Below are positions 28,425 to 41,016 of a stretch of 64,000 bases of DNA, one piece after another; the first letter of the stretch is position 1, and every line of letters begins with the position of its first letter. A model generated the notes under the pieces. That model made no database searches and was not told where the DNA came from. It saw only the letters and a list, made by a program, of their open reading frames with translations. The stretch is from the NCBI RefSeq assembly GCF_002278035.1, contig NZ_CP022604.1, positions 1,178,001 through 1,242,000 on the forward strand, read 5' to 3'. The stretch comes from Ochrobactrum quorumnocens (GTDB taxonomy: Bacteria; Pseudomonadota; Alphaproteobacteria; Rhizobiales; Rhizobiaceae). The position numbers were made by a program, and so were the translations under genes.

Positions 28425-28435
28425 TGATTTGTCAA
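28408..28435 (-). promoter_or_regulatory. Promoter of the DUF1428 gene
   Basis: On the minus strand TTGACA (28435-28430), 16 bases, then TATCAA (28413-28408). The -35 is a perfect housekeeping consensus, and the -10 lies inside the palindrome. It is roughly 100 bases upstream of the start codon. Confidence 0.55.
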
Positions 28436-28462
28436 ATAAGGCATGACTACCTGCTCAGCGTA

Positions 28463-28484
28463 AAAAGAAGAGGCTCTGAGCCTC
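28463..28484 (-). terminator. Terminator after the methyltransferase gene
   Basis: On the minus strand GAGGC-TCAGA-GCCTC is followed by TTCTTTTT, about 65 bases past the methyltransferase stop. The stem is short but GC-rich. Confidence 0.55.
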
Positions 28485-28548
28485 AACGTGTAGGTTGGAT
28501 GAAGGGCTCGCGTAAAAGGAAACGGTCGAAAAAAGAATCGTTGGGCAG

Positions 28549-29130
28549 TCACCGCTGCGCTGTTACCGAATGCCATAAGGTAGGAGCGAGATCATAACCA
28601 CTTCCCTCCCAGCTTTCTGAAGAAACTGCATTCCACGATGCATTGCTGTTCCAAAAGCTGACGATCTCATCGGCGCTCATATAGTTATAGTATCGCCCAA
28701 GTGCGTCATAACCTTCTCCTGGGCCATCCTTAAAACTCGCCCATAACCAACCGCCGGGCTTTAGTGCACGGTGCATACGCCGCACAATATCGGGTAGGTC
28801 TGCACGATTTGCATGGAGAAGCGAAGCAGATGCATAGATGGCGTCATAACGCTCGACCGCCTCAAGTTCATGGAACAGCATCTGTTTAACGGGGCGCTTC
28901 AAAAGCAATGCAGCTTCTGCAGCGAGTTCTCCTGAACCATCGGTCGGATCGACCTCAAAGCCTTGTTCGAGCATAGCTTTAGCATCCTGGCCGCTCCCTG
29001 TGCCAAGCTCAAGAACAAGACCTGTAGGCCGCACGAGTATGAGAAAACTCTCCAGTCTTGGATTAACGCTGGAGCGGGCTGCATAGGCGGCTGCATTATC
29101 CGCATAAAAACCCAGCGTATCGCTCGACAT
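28549..29130 (-). CDS. SAM-dependent class I methyltransferase, substrate unknown
   Basis: The 193-residue protein (ATG at 29130, MSSDTLGFYADNAAAYAA) has the class I methyltransferase order: motif I LELGTGSGQDA, the acidic residue in EVDPTDGS, DAIYASASLLH, and post-motif LKPGGWLWASFK. The frame is open to 29193, but the N-terminal extension runs towards the eno terminator and is unlikely. It follows eno but is separated by that gene's terminator. Acceptor not predictable. Confidence 0.85.
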   Translation of the reverse strand: MSSDTLGFYADNAAAYAARSSVNPRLESFLILVRPTGLVLELGTGSGQDAKAMLEQGFEVDPTDGSGELAAEAALLLKRPVKQMLFHELEAVERYDAIYASASLLHANRADLPDIVRRMHRALKPGGWLWASFKDGPGEGYDALGRYYNYMSADEIVSFWNSNASWNAVSSESWEGSGYDLAPTLWHSVTAQR

Positions 29131-29204
29131 AACTCTGCTCCCCAATTGCGCCCAGCGCGCCCCTTTAAAAACCAACCAAATATGTCGACACAAAGTCGCA
29201 AAGA

Positions 29205-29230
29205 AAAAGGCGGGCCAAAGCCCGCCTTTT
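29205..29230 (-). terminator. Rho-independent terminator of eno
   Basis: Perfect stem AAAAGGCGGG/CCCGCCTTTT with a 6-base loop, 22 bases after the eno stop codon. Confidence 0.88.
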
Positions 29231-29252
29231 CAACTTATAAAATAACTAAAGC

Positions 29253-30602
<1,350 letters not shown>

Positions 30603-30660
30603 TCATTATAGAAATAAGAGGCAGAGGAAAATCCCCCGCCTGTGAATTCCTGATGAAATT

Positions 30661-31494
30661 TTAAATCGATTTAGCAATCCGGTCGAAGGCCATCAGCTTT
30701 TCGAGAAGTGCGGCCATTTTATCGATTGGCACCATGTTTGGTCCGTCAGACGGTGCATTGTCCGGATCCTGATGCGTTTCAATGAAAACACCGGCAACAC
30801 CAACAGCCACGGCTGCACTTGCAAGTGTCTGGACAAATTCGCGTTGACCGCCTGAAGATCCACCCTGCCCGCCCGGTTGCTGCACCGAATGGGTCGCGTC
30901 AAAAATCACAGGCGAACCAAAGCCAGCCATGATCGGCAGCGAGCGCATGTCGGAAACAAGTGTGTTGTAACCGAAAGATGCACCACGTTCTGTTGCCAGA
31001 ACATTCGGATTGCCATTCTCGGTGATCTTGGCAAGCACGTTCTTCATGTCCCAAGGCGCCAGAAACTGGCCCTTCTTAACATTGACCGCACGGCCCGTCT
31101 TTGCAGCCGCAACCAGAAGGTCAGTTTGACGGCAAAGAAATGCTGGGATCTGCAGAACATCGACGACCCCAGCGACGGCCGCACACTGTTCTTCGGTATG
31201 AATGTCAGTCAGGACGGGGAAGCCGAATTCCTTCTTAAGGTCAGCAAAAACTTCGAGTGCCTTTTCAAGGCCAATACCGCGCTGCGCGCTGAGCGAAGTG
31301 CGGTTCGCCTTGTCAAAGCTCGACTTATAAACAAGCCCCATACCAAGCTTATTGGTGATCTCAACCAGTCGGCCAGCCATGTCGAACGCGTGTTCACGGC
31401 TTTCCATCTGGCAAGGCCCAGCGATCAGAGCCAGCGGCGCACTATTGGAGAACGTAACATTGCCGATTTTCACGGCAGAATTAGCGGTCGTCAT
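30661..31494 (-). CDS. kdsA: 2-dehydro-3-deoxyphosphooctonate aldolase (Kdo-8-P synthase)
   Basis: Condenses arabinose 5-phosphate with PEP to give Kdo 8-phosphate, precursor of the lipopolysaccharide inner core. The 277 residues show [10 protein letters not shown] at the start, [22 protein letters not shown], and [21 protein letters not shown] near the end. It overlaps the upstream glyoxalase-like gene by 4 bases and shares its strand with pyrG, whose CTP is needed for the later CMP-Kdo step. Confidence 0.98.
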   Translation of the reverse strand: MTTANSAVKIGNVTFSNSAPLALIAGPCQMESREHAFDMAGRLVEITNKLGMGLVYKSSFDKANRTSLSAQRGIGLEKALEVFADLKKEFGFPVLTDIHTEEQCAAVAGVVDVLQIPAFLCRQTDLLVAAAKTGRAVNVKKGQFLAPWDMKNVLAKITENGNPNVLATERGASFGYNTLVSDMRSLPIMAGFGSPVIFDATHSVQQPGGQGGSSGGQREFVQTLASAAVAVGVAGVFIETHQDPDNAPSDGPNMVPIDKMAALLEKLMAFDRIAKSI

Positions 31495-32393
31495 GATTGT
31501 GAACCTTCAAATACAAACAATGTCCCCTGACCTGCGGCAGGATAGACGAGAACACGACCATCGCTCTTTGTAAAAGCGATTCCGTTACGAGTGAGGAGTT
31601 GCTCAACGGCATAAAGCGAAGCAACCGAGAAAACCAGTCCTGATAGAAGTAAGCCACGGCCATGCAGTTCCGGCGACCAACCAAAACAGCGATTAAACTG
31701 TGTCGGCGTCATGGCCTCTATATTGGAATTTTTAGCCGTGATTGCCAGGGAACTATCTTCACGTCTCCGAGCAGCGGCATGAAATACGCCCTGCAAGAGA
31801 TCGGAGAAGTCTTGCGGCTGTTCTTCACACAGCAATATCTCGCGTAAGCCTGTTACGCCATTTTCATGCGTGATCAGGTGCGAACGGTCAGTCTTGGGAT
31901 ATGCCAAACGCTGACAGGTGAAGAAGAATGCATCCGGCGCGCGCAAATCCGCTGCAAAAGCCAGCCGGAAGCTGCCCTTCTCACGTTTCCCTTCCGATGA
32001 GATGAAGCTGCGTGAAAACTCGACCATGCGACCGCCGGAAATACCCCGCCGCTTGAATTCCGCATGATCGCCACGCGAATCATCGGTCTTGAAAGCTATC
32101 CCGGAAAAGCCGTCATCGCCGTTGCGAAAGCGGTAAGACAAATCACGCTGGACAAAGCTGTTGTTGCGCTGCGCAGCGGCTTCATAAAGCGGTGCGCGGT
32201 CCACAGCCAACATTTCGACATAGGTATCGTCTGCAAAGAAACTGCAGACATTGGCTGTACCGAATGGATGTTGCGCATCCGGCGCCACTGTAAATCCTAA
32301 GAGAGAAAGTCTCTTGCGCGCCTCCTTAAGCTGAGCCACCGGCAAAACGAGATGGTCAACTGAACGAGCATTGCGCGCAAGAAGGTTATTCAT
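31491..32393 (-). CDS. Glyoxalase-like (VOC fold) domain protein
   Basis: A 300-residue protein of the Glyoxalase_3 type, beginning [19 protein letters not shown] with a first VOC-like half and ending in a second, degenerate half ([19 protein letters not shown]). Some expected metal ligands are visible (DHLVL His; VEML Glu), but the substrate is not known. Its stop overlaps the kdsA start (ATGA), and it starts 3 bases after the pyrG stop, so pyrG, this gene and kdsA form one unit. Confidence 0.85.
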   Translation of the reverse strand: MNNLLARNARSVDHLVLPVAQLKEARKRLSLLGFTVAPDAQHPFGTANVCSFFADDTYVEMLAVDRAPLYEAAAQRNNSFVQRDLSYRFRNGDDGFSGIAFKTDDSRGDHAEFKRRGISGGRMVEFSRSFISSEGKREKGSFRLAFAADLRAPDAFFFTCQRLAYPKTDRSHLITHENGVTGLREILLCEEQPQDFSDLLQGVFHAAARRREDSSLAITAKNSNIEAMTPTQFNRCFGWSPELHGRGLLLSGLVFSVASLYAVEQLLTRNGIAFTKSDGRVLVYPAAGQGTLFVFEGSQS

Positions 32394-32396
32394 GCA

Positions 32397-34037
<1,641 letters not shown>

Positions 34038-34194
34038 TTAGACCCTTCTGATTGATTCCGCCACTAAAAAAATGTGCGGTTGGCGTTTTTTCCAGCATCT
34101 TCACATCTGATTACGCGCATAAAGCGAAATGTCAGACGTAAATAACGAAATACGTGTGCGTGAAATTTGACACTTCAGTTTTATACGCGCACAA

Positions 34195-34220
34195 AAAAAG
34201 CCGGGAAGAATCCCGGCCTT
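34195..34220 (-). terminator. Terminator of the L,D-transpeptidase gene
   Basis: Stem GCCGGGA/TCCCGGC with a 4-base loop, followed on the minus strand by a run of seven T. It starts about 20 bases past the stop codon. Confidence 0.85.
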
Positions 34221-34240
34221 TCGGGTATTTTTAAGCAAGA

Positions 34241-34939
34241 TCAGAGAACGACGACTTTTGCGCCCATGCCGACGCGATCATAGAGATCCAGAATGTCGTC
34301 ATTGGTCATACGGAAGCAACCGTTCGAAGCCGGGCTACCGATTGTCCATGGCTGAGTGGTGCCGTGAATACGGATATACGTATCCTTGTTGCCCTGGAAC
34401 AGATACATGGCGCGTGAACCAAGCGGATTGCCCGGACCACCATCCATGCCGTTCTTGTAACGGCCATACTGCGCAGGATTGCGTTCGATCATTTCCTTGG
34501 TAGGAATCCAGCGCGGCCATTCGCGCTTCGCGCTGACGGTCGCGGTTCCCTTGAATTCAAGACCGACTTTGCCAACAGCAATGCCGTAACGGCGCGCAGT
34601 GGTCGAGCTTTCAACGAGATAAAGGAAATACTTCGACGGATCGATTACGATCGTACCTGCTTCGTAACCAGTGAAGGTAACGGACTGCGCCTGATAACGC
34701 GGGTCGATGTTGTAGCGGTTAAGGCCGACCTTCTTCGCAGCACCTGCGTTCGAAGCGCTCTTCTTTTTCTTCTTGGCAGGCTTTTCCTTGGCGTCGCTAG
34801 CCACAGCGACCTGCTGAACACCTGTTGCCGCAGCGGTAAGCTCGGCTTCAGCACCGGCCACACCTGCAGCAAAACTTGGGCCCGTAAGTCCAATGCAAAG
34901 GCTTGCAATGCCAGCCATCAAAATAAAACGTGAAGACAT
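34241..34939 (-). CDS. L,D-transpeptidase (ErfK/YbiS/YcfS/YnhG family), secreted
   Basis: Periplasmic enzyme expected to form 3-3 peptidoglycan cross-links or to anchor outer-membrane proteins to peptidoglycan. ATG at 34939 gives 232 residues starting with a signal peptide (SSRFILMAGIASLCIGLTGPSFA), an Ala/Lys-rich linker (KPAKKKKKSASN) and the YkuD catalytic domain. The active site reads RIHGTTQPWTIG...SNGCFRM: the Cys is present, but the usual SHGC histidine is Asn. Which role applies here cannot be decided from sequence. It has its own terminator and appears monocistronic. Confidence 0.92.
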   Translation of the reverse strand: MSSRFILMAGIASLCIGLTGPSFAAGVAGAEAELTAAATGVQQVAVASDAKEKPAKKKKKSASNAGAAKKVGLNRYNIDPRYQAQSVTFTGYEAGTIVIDPSKYFLYLVESSTTARRYGIAVGKVGLEFKGTATVSAKREWPRWIPTKEMIERNPAQYGRYKNGMDGGPGNPLGSRAMYLFQGNKDTYIRIHGTTQPWTIGSPASNGCFRMTNDDILDLYDRVGMGAKVVVL

Positions 34940-35118
34940 GATCTTTTCCCGAAAACCCAAGCAATGCGGAAAACACCTGTCGCAGTATCGCGTTCAGGCT
35001 TTCGCTCTCCATACTTTAAACAGTCGCACTACTCAATTATCCACAATGGCTATCCCGCACGATTCGAGTGGGGCTATTGCCGGCGTGCAACACTTTGCGA
35101 ACTCAAGTTTAACAAAAA

Positions 35119-35146
35119 GAAAACCGGCCCTTTCGAGCCGGTTTTC
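35119..35146 (-). terminator. Terminator of secG
   Basis: Stem AAAACCGGC/GCCGGTTTT with an 8-base loop, 25 bases past the secG stop. A/T-symmetric, so possibly active in both directions. Confidence 0.85.
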
Positions 35147-35170
35147 AAATTTCTGAGATTATAAAGCTCG

Positions 35171-35614
35171 TTACTGGGAGCTTGGAACCTGTGGAGCCTG
35201 CGGCTGCGTGCTGTCAGGCTGCGTTGGTGCAGTCGTTGGAGCCGAGCCAGAAGCAGGCGTTTCCGTCTCATTGGTACGCGAAGACTCGCCACCAAGCTGA
35301 TTGAGAATGCCGCCGCCAGTACCGGTTCCACCGGCTGGAGGATTCTGTGTGCTGCCAGCAGCCGGAATACGGTTCAGAATGTCCGTAGGCTTTTCGCCGT
35401 AACGGGCCATGATACCGAGAACAAGCGAAGTGGCAAAAAAGCCAATCGCGAGAATAGCTGTCGTACGGGTCAGCGCATTAGCTGCGCCGCGTGCCGTCAT
35501 AAAGCCCGAACCACCGCCGATACCAAGGCCACCGCCTTCGGAACGCTGGATGAGCACAACGCCAACAAGCGCCAGAACGATCAACAAATGAATGACAATG
35601 ACTATGGTCTGCAT
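35171..35614 (-). CDS. secG: Preprotein translocase subunit SecG
   Basis: Inner-membrane subunit of the SecYEG channel. The 147 residues contain two transmembrane helices (about 5-25 and 53-73) joined by a glycine-rich cytoplasmic loop (QRSEGGGLGIGGGSGF), as expected for SecG. The C-terminal 60 residues are a Pro/Gly/Thr/Ser-rich low-complexity tail, longer than in enterobacteria but common in Rhizobiales. The order tpiA-secG on the same strand is a conserved alphaproteobacterial arrangement. Confidence 0.96.
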   Translation of the reverse strand: MQTIVIVIHLLIVLALVGVVLIQRSEGGGLGIGGGSGFMTARGAANALTRTTAILAIGFFATSLVLGIMARYGEKPTDILNRIPAAGSTQNPPAGGTGTGGGILNQLGGESSRTNETETPASGSAPTTAPTQPDSTQPQAPQVPSSQ

Positions 35615-35791
35615 AGGTTACGGTCTTTATATCTCTGGACTAATGCGTAACCGGGAAAAACCACAAGATTTCCGCCCCGGATAGCGATGATACAAATAGA
35701 TAGAGCGGCTCTTTACACGCTATTGTGTGATAATCCAAGCCCTCTGCCCCAGATAGATTGGCCCCAGATAAACTGAGGACGCAGATACTTC

Positions 35792-36556
35792 TCACAGATT
35801 GCGATAGGTTTCGCATATGGCGAGGAAGTCCGTTGCTTTCAAGCTGGCTCCGCCCACCAATGCGCCATCAACATCGGGCACGCTCAACAATTCAATGGCG
35901 TTGGCCGGTTTAACCGAACCGCCATACAGAAGACGCAAGTGCGCACCACTGGCACCGAAGCGCTCGGTCAGCTTCTCACGTATAAAAGCGTGAGCGGCGC
36001 GAACGTCTTGCACAGTTGGCGTCAAGCCTGTGCCAATTGCCCAAACTGGTTCATAGGCAACAATAGTATTTTCGGCTTTCACACCTTCTGGAAGTGAAGC
36101 GGCAAGCTGATCGCCGATCACGTCAAGCGTGCGGTCTGCCTTGCGCTCGTCAGCCGTTTCGCCAACACAGACAATCGCTATAAGACCAGCTGCCCATGCA
36201 GCTTCGGTTTTGCTGCGAACAAGATCATTGGCTTCGCGGTGATCTGTGCGGCGTTCGGAGTGGCCAAGAATGACATGGCTTGCACCAGCTTCTTTAAGCA
36301 TCTGCGCTGAAACATCGCCGGTATGCGCGCCCGACACCTTTGGATGACAATCCTGTCCACCCAATGCGACGGTTTCACCTTCAAGCGTTTCAGCCGCTCG
36401 TGAGAGCAATGTAGCAGGAACGCAGATGACAGCGTCAAGCTTACGACCCAGATCGGAACTCAGGCCCGCAGCAATCGCGCGCAGTTCCGTTAGGGATTCT
36501 CCCGTGCCATTCATTTTCCAGTTGCCAGCAACCAGCGGACGGATTCCCGGAGTCAT
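35792..36556 (-). CDS. tpiA: Triosephosphate isomerase
   Basis: Glycolytic isomerase interconverting dihydroxyacetone phosphate and glyceraldehyde 3-phosphate. The 254-residue TIM barrel has VAGNWKMNG with the catalytic Lys, ILGHSERR with the catalytic His, and [11 protein letters not shown] with the catalytic Glu. Length is normal. It diverges from the foldase gene at 36770 across a 213-base region containing both promoters. Confidence 0.99.
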   Translation of the reverse strand: MTPGIRPLVAGNWKMNGTGESLTELRAIAAGLSSDLGRKLDAVICVPATLLSRAAETLEGETVALGGQDCHPKVSGAHTGDVSAQMLKEAGASHVILGHSERRTDHREANDLVRSKTEAAWAAGLIAIVCVGETADERKADRTLDVIGDQLAASLPEGVKAENTIVAYEPVWAIGTGLTPTVQDVRAAHAFIREKLTERFGASGAHLRLLYGGSVKPANAIELLSVPDVDGALVGGASLKATDFLAICETYRNL

Positions 36557-36769
36557 ATCATTCTCCTCGCCTTGAACGGCGCCAACCTGCTAAAACAGGT
36601 ATGCGGCGCCAAATTTTGCCACTGACTAAGCGTATTCGTCACGCAATGCAACGTTCTTGGTGGTCTATACTCAATGAGAACTTGCATCGGGGCCTAGCTT
36701 AAGGTTATCCCCTCACACGGCTTATCTTTATCGATGGCCGGGCTATGTTTTGTTCTTAAAGGGTTTCCA
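36557..36769. other. Divergent intergenic region tpiA/foldase
   Basis: It contains GGCGCC-centred repeats near 36578 and 36605 (GGCGCCAA...GGCGCCAAA) and AT-richer DNA, but I could not define promoters with confidence. No ORF of note. Confidence 0.4.
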
Positions 36770-38656
36770 ATGCTCGACAGTATGCGTGATGCCGCCAGAT
36801 CCTGGGTTGCTAAGCTTCTTCTCGGCCTCCTCGTTCTGAGTTTTGCAGTCTGGGGCATCGCAGATGCATTCCGGGGCGACACGTCTGGCAGTGCAGCGCT
36901 CAGCGCTGGCAAGTCGGAAGTGAGCGCAACAGATTATCGCTTTGCCTATGAGCAACAGCTGATGCGTTTATCGCAGCAGTTCCGTCAGCGACTGACCCGT
37001 GAACAGGCTCAACAGCTCGGCGTTGAAAATCAGGTTCTGGCACAGCTCGCAGCTGGCGTCGTCCTGGATGAACAGGCTCGCAACATGCAGCTTGGTCTTT
37101 CCAAAGACGGTATCGCGCGTCTAACTGGTGAAGATCCATCATTTCAGGATGCAAGTGGCAATTTTAGCCGTGCCCAGTTTGATGCGGTTTTGCGTCAGTC
37201 CAACATTCGTGCGCAGGACTATCTCGACAATCGTGCAAAAGTTGCTCGTCGCCAGCAGGTTGTTGAAGCCGCTACCGATGGCTTGAAAATGCCGAATACT
37301 ATGTTGAAAGCGCTTGCTCTTTATCAGGGTGAAAGCCGCAGCGCCGATTACATCACCATTCCTGCCGAAAAAGCCGATGCAGTTCCTGCCCCATCTGATG
37401 AAGCTCTCAAGGCTTACTTTGATGAGAACAAGGATGAATACAAGGCTCCAGAATATCGCAAGATCACCTATGTGAAGCTTGAGCCTTCGGACATTGCCGA
37501 TGCAGCTGCAGTCACGCAGGACGAAATCAACGAGTATTATGAAAAGAATAAGAGCCGCTTCAGCACCACTGAAACGCGCACCATCGAACAGTTGAACTTT
37601 GCAGACGAAGCTGCAGCTCAAGCCGCGCAGCAGAAAATTACAGCTGGTACGAGCTTTGTTGATATCGGCAAAGAACAAGGCAAGAGCGAAGCCGATCTGG
37701 TTCTCGGAACCTTTGAAAAGTCTGCTCTTCCTGATGCGACTATCGCTGAGGCAGCATTTGCACTCAACGAAGGCGGTGTAAGCGACGTGGTCAAGGGTGC
37801 ATTCGGCCCGGTTATCCTCCGTGTCACCAAGGTGAATGCAGCGAACGTCAAGTCGCTATCGGACGTTGAAGGCGAAATTCGCGATACCGTCGCAACCAAC
37901 ATTGCAATCAGCAGCATCAACGGCATTCACGATTCTTACGAACAGCAGCGTTCAGACGGCGCAAGCATGGTCGAAGTTGCCAAGGGTTTGAGCCTCAAGA
38001 CTGTCACTATCGAATCCGTTGATGCCGAAGGCAACGATCCTGCCGGCAACGCTGTTGAACTACCAAACTCCGAAGCGCTTCTCGCTGCTGCATTCCAAGC
38101 TGAACAAGGCTTTGACAACGACGCTCTGACAATGGGCAATACCGGCTACCTTTGGTATCAAATCGATGGCACCACCCCTGCTCGCGACCGCACGCTTGAC
38201 GAAGTCAAGGACAAGGTCGTAGCAGCATGGAAGGGTGACGAGGCTGTGAAGCGCCTGAACCAGCGCATGGAAAATCTGAAGAAGCGCCTCGACGGCGGTG
38301 AAACGCTTGACGCGATTGCCGCAGAAGCGGGTGTTGAAAAGCAGACCAAGCGCGGCATCACTCGGAACACCAACGATGCTGATTTCAGCTCTGCTGCGAC
38401 CGCACAGGTCTTCCGTGGGCCAAACGATCACACAGGTACGGCTGCAGCTGCATCTGACGATGCACAGATTTTGTTCAAGGTTATCGAAGTCACAGAACCA
38501 ACTGCTGCGGGTCCGGAAGCAATTCCTGAACAGCAGCAGACCTATCTGTCGACCACGCTTACCGATGACGTTCTCGAACAGCTGGTTGGCGAATTGCAGA
38601 AGCAATATCCGGTGCGGATCAACCAGACCGTCATCAACAACGCATTGGCCTTCTGA
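36770..38656 (+). CDS. Membrane-anchored peptidyl-prolyl isomerase/foldase (PpiD/SurA-like)
   Basis: Periplasmic chaperone helping newly exported proteins fold. ATG at 36770 ([17 protein letters not shown]) gives 628 residues with one N-terminal transmembrane anchor ([18 protein letters not shown]), a SurA_N-like helical region, and a central parvulin rotamase domain (about residues 255-375: [37 protein letters not shown]). This architecture is PpiD rather than soluble SurA. It precedes trpD by 20 bases on the same strand, a linkage conserved in Rhizobiales. Confidence 0.93.
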   Translation: MLDSMRDAARSWVAKLLLGLLVLSFAVWGIADAFRGDTSGSAALSAGKSEVSATDYRFAYEQQLMRLSQQFRQRLTREQAQQLGVENQVLAQLAAGVVLDEQARNMQLGLSKDGIARLTGEDPSFQDASGNFSRAQFDAVLRQSNIRAQDYLDNRAKVARRQQVVEAATDGLKMPNTMLKALALYQGESRSADYITIPAEKADAVPAPSDEALKAYFDENKDEYKAPEYRKITYVKLEPSDIADAAAVTQDEINEYYEKNKSRFSTTETRTIEQLNFADEAAAQAAQQKITAGTSFVDIGKEQGKSEADLVLGTFEKSALPDATIAEAAFALNEGGVSDVVKGAFGPVILRVTKVNAANVKSLSDVEGEIRDTVATNIAISSINGIHDSYEQQRSDGASMVEVAKGLSLKTVTIESVDAEGNDPAGNAVELPNSEALLAAAFQAEQGFDNDALTMGNTGYLWYQIDGTTPARDRTLDEVKDKVVAAWKGDEAVKRLNQRMENLKKRLDGGETLDAIAAEAGVEKQTKRGITRNTNDADFSSAATAQVFRGPNDHTGTAAAASDDAQILFKVIEVTEPTAAGPEAIPEQQQTYLSTTLTDDVLEQLVGELQKQYPVRINQTVINNALAF

Positions 38657-38676
38657 TCAGCGGCGGACATGAAATA

Positions 38677-39696
38677 ATGGCTGACTTAAAACCCTATATC
38701 TCCAAGGCTGCCTCCGGTAATCCATTGTCGTTTGAGGATTCCAAAGCAGCCTTTGACATCATGATGTCCGGACAGGCCACCCCATCGCAGATCGGTGGTT
38801 TCCTGATGGCTCTCCGCGTTCGTGGTGAAACAGTGCCGGAGATTGCCGGGGCTGTTGCGTCCATGCGTTCGCGCATGTTGCCGGTATCCGCACCAATTAA
38901 CGCTGTTGATATCGTTGGCACCGGCGGCGACCAGTCCGGCTCCTACAATGTATCGAGCTGCTCGGCTTTCGTCGTCGCAGGTGCAGGCATTCCCGTTGCC
39001 AAACACGGCAATCGTGCCCTCTCATCGCGTTCGGGTGCCGCCGATGCGCTCGCAGCCCTTGGGGTCAACATAGATGCCGATGCAGATACGATTGGCCGCA
39101 GCATCAATGAAGCTGGTCTTGGCTTCATGTTCGCACCGACTCACCATTCCGCTATGCGGCATGTAGGTCCATCGCGTGTTGAACTCGGCACCCGCACGAT
39201 TTTCAACCTGCTTGGACCGCTATCAAACCCGGCAAGCGTCAAGCGTCAGCTGGTCGGCGTATTTTCGGCAGAATGGGTAGAGCCTTTGGCGCAGGTCCTC
39301 AAAGAACTTGGTTCTGAAACCGCATGGGTTGTCTATGGCGATGGTCTAGATGAGATGACCACGGCAGGCACCACGAAAATCGCAGCGCTTGAACACGGTA
39401 CGATTCGCACATTCGAGATTGAGCCTGAAGATGTGGGCTTGCGCCGTGTCGATATGTCGGAACTCAAGGGCGGCGAAGCCGAAGTAAACGCCAGAGCTCT
39501 GCTTGGCGTTCTCGAAGGAGATCAAAACGCCTATCGCGATATCGTGTTGCTGAATTCTGCGGCAGCACTCGTCATTTCAGGTAAGGCAAAAGACTTGAAG
39601 GACGGCATTGCTCTTGCCGCGCAATCTATCGACAGCGGTTCAGCACTTGCAGTCCTGCAAAAAGTTATCGCCGTCTCCAACGACAAACCGCTCTGA
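38677..39696 (+). CDS. trpD: Anthranilate phosphoribosyltransferase
   Basis: Adds the phosphoribosyl group of PRPP to anthranilate in tryptophan synthesis. The 339 residues show the PRPP-binding [30 protein letters not shown], and [11 protein letters not shown]. Length is typical. It is followed by trpC at 16 bases. Unlike enterobacterial TrpD it has no fused glutamine amidotransferase domain, as expected in this group where trpE(G) is elsewhere. Confidence 0.98.
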   Translation: MADLKPYISKAASGNPLSFEDSKAAFDIMMSGQATPSQIGGFLMALRVRGETVPEIAGAVASMRSRMLPVSAPINAVDIVGTGGDQSGSYNVSSCSAFVVAGAGIPVAKHGNRALSSRSGAADALAALGVNIDADADTIGRSINEAGLGFMFAPTHHSAMRHVGPSRVELGTRTIFNLLGPLSNPASVKRQLVGVFSAEWVEPLAQVLKELGSETAWVVYGDGLDEMTTAGTTKIAALEHGTIRTFEIEPEDVGLRRVDMSELKGGEAEVNARALLGVLEGDQNAYRDIVLLNSAAALVISGKAKDLKDGIALAAQSIDSGSALAVLQKVIAVSNDKPL

Positions 39697-39712
39697 CGGA
39701 GAGGATCAAACC

Positions 39713-40513
39713 ATGTCCACCGACATTCTGCGGAAAATCGAAGCTTATAAGCGCGAAGAGATCGCTGTCGCCAAGGCTCGCCTTCCACTTGAAGAAGTAA
39801 AAGCGCAGGCTAAGGATCAGCCTGCGACACGCGGCTTCTTGAAGGCACTTGAAGCAAAGCGCGCTGCAAACAAGTTTGCGCTTATCGCCGAGATTAAAAA
39901 GGCAAGCCCGTCGAAGGGCTTCATTCGCCCGGATTTCAATCCACCGGCACTGGCCAAGGCCTATGAAGAAGGCGGTGCTGCCTGTCTTTCCGTGCTGACC
40001 GATAAGCCATCCTTTCTGGGGGCACCAGAGTTTCTGACGGCTGCACGCGATGCCTGCTCTCTGCCAGCTCTGCGCAAGGATTTCCTTTTCGATACCTATC
40101 AGGTCTATGAAGCGCGCAGCTGGGGTGCAGACTGTATTCTGATCATTCTCGCAAGCGTCGATGACAATCTCGCCAAGGCGCTTGAAGAAACCGCATTTGA
40201 ACTCGGCATGGATGCATTGATTGAAGTGCACGACGAAGAGGAAACAGAACGCGCGCTCAAGCTCTCTTCGCGCCTCGTCGGCGTCAACAATCGCAACCTG
40301 CGCACATTTGAAGTCGACCTCGCGGTTTCCGAACGTCTCGCAAAGATGGTTCCTTCGGATCGCCTGCTGGTCGGCGAAAGCGGCATCTTCACCCATGATG
40401 ATTGCCTGCGTCTCGAAAAATCGAATATCGGCACCTTCCTCATCGGCGAAAGCCTGATGCGCAAAGATGATGTTGCGACCGCAACCCGCGAACTTCTGAC
40501 CGGCAAGGCCTGA
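39713..40513 (+). CDS. trpC: Indole-3-glycerol phosphate synthase
   Basis: Catalyses the ring-closing decarboxylation giving indole-3-glycerol phosphate. The ATG at 39713 has GGAGAGGA upstream and gives 266 residues: [14 protein letters not shown] at the N terminus, then a TIM barrel with [15 protein letters not shown] (catalytic Lys), [14 protein letters not shown], and [12 protein letters not shown]. It is monofunctional, not fused to TrpF. It is followed by moaC after 3 bases. Confidence 0.98.
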   Translation: MSTDILRKIEAYKREEIAVAKARLPLEEVKAQAKDQPATRGFLKALEAKRAANKFALIAEIKKASPSKGFIRPDFNPPALAKAYEEGGAACLSVLTDKPSFLGAPEFLTAARDACSLPALRKDFLFDTYQVYEARSWGADCILIILASVDDNLAKALEETAFELGMDALIEVHDEEETERALKLSSRLVGVNNRNLRTFEVDLAVSERLAKMVPSDRLLVGESGIFTHDDCLRLEKSNIGTFLIGESLMRKDDVATATRELLTGKA

Positions 40514-40516
40514 GAT

Positions 40517-40993
40517 ATGGCGACCAAGCTCACCCATATCGACCAGACAGGCGCTGCCCATATGGTCGATGTTGGGGACAAGTTTGAGACTGAACGTCAG
40601 GCCACGGCAGAAGGCGCAGTCAGGATGAAGCCGGAAACGCTGGCGCTTATTCTGGAAGGCAATGCAGCCAAGGGTGACGTTATCGGCGCCGCACGGCTCG
40701 CTGGCATTATGGCCGCAAAGAAAACGTCAGATCTTATTCCGCTTTGCCACCCTCTGATGTTGACAAAAGTATCGGTTGATATCCAGCCTGATCTGACACT
40801 TCCCGGTCTGCGTATTCGTGCTACTGCAAAGCTTAAAGGCCGCACTGGTGTAGAGATGGAAGCCTTGACTGCTGTTTCCGTCACCTGCCTGACCATTTAC
40901 GACATGGCCAAAGCAGTTGATCGCCATATGGAGATCACCGACATCCGTGTTTCGGCAAAAAGCGGCGGCAAGTCAGGCGACTGGAAAGCCTGA
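40517..40993 (+). CDS. moaC: Cyclic pyranopterin monophosphate synthase MoaC
   Basis: Second enzyme of molybdenum cofactor synthesis, converting the MoaA product to cyclic pyranopterin monophosphate. The 158-residue protein has the [13 protein letters not shown] and [23 protein letters not shown] signatures of the active site. It lies 3 bases after trpC and 23 before moeA. The link of trp and mo cofactor genes is a conserved Rhizobiales operon. Confidence 0.98.
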   Translation: MATKLTHIDQTGAAHMVDVGDKFETERQATAEGAVRMKPETLALILEGNAAKGDVIGAARLAGIMAAKKTSDLIPLCHPLMLTKVSVDIQPDLTLPGLRIRATAKLKGRTGVEMEALTAVSVTCLTIYDMAKAVDRHMEITDIRVSAKSGGKSGDWKA

Positions 40994-41016
40994 ACATTCA
41001 GACGAGAGGAAACCCT

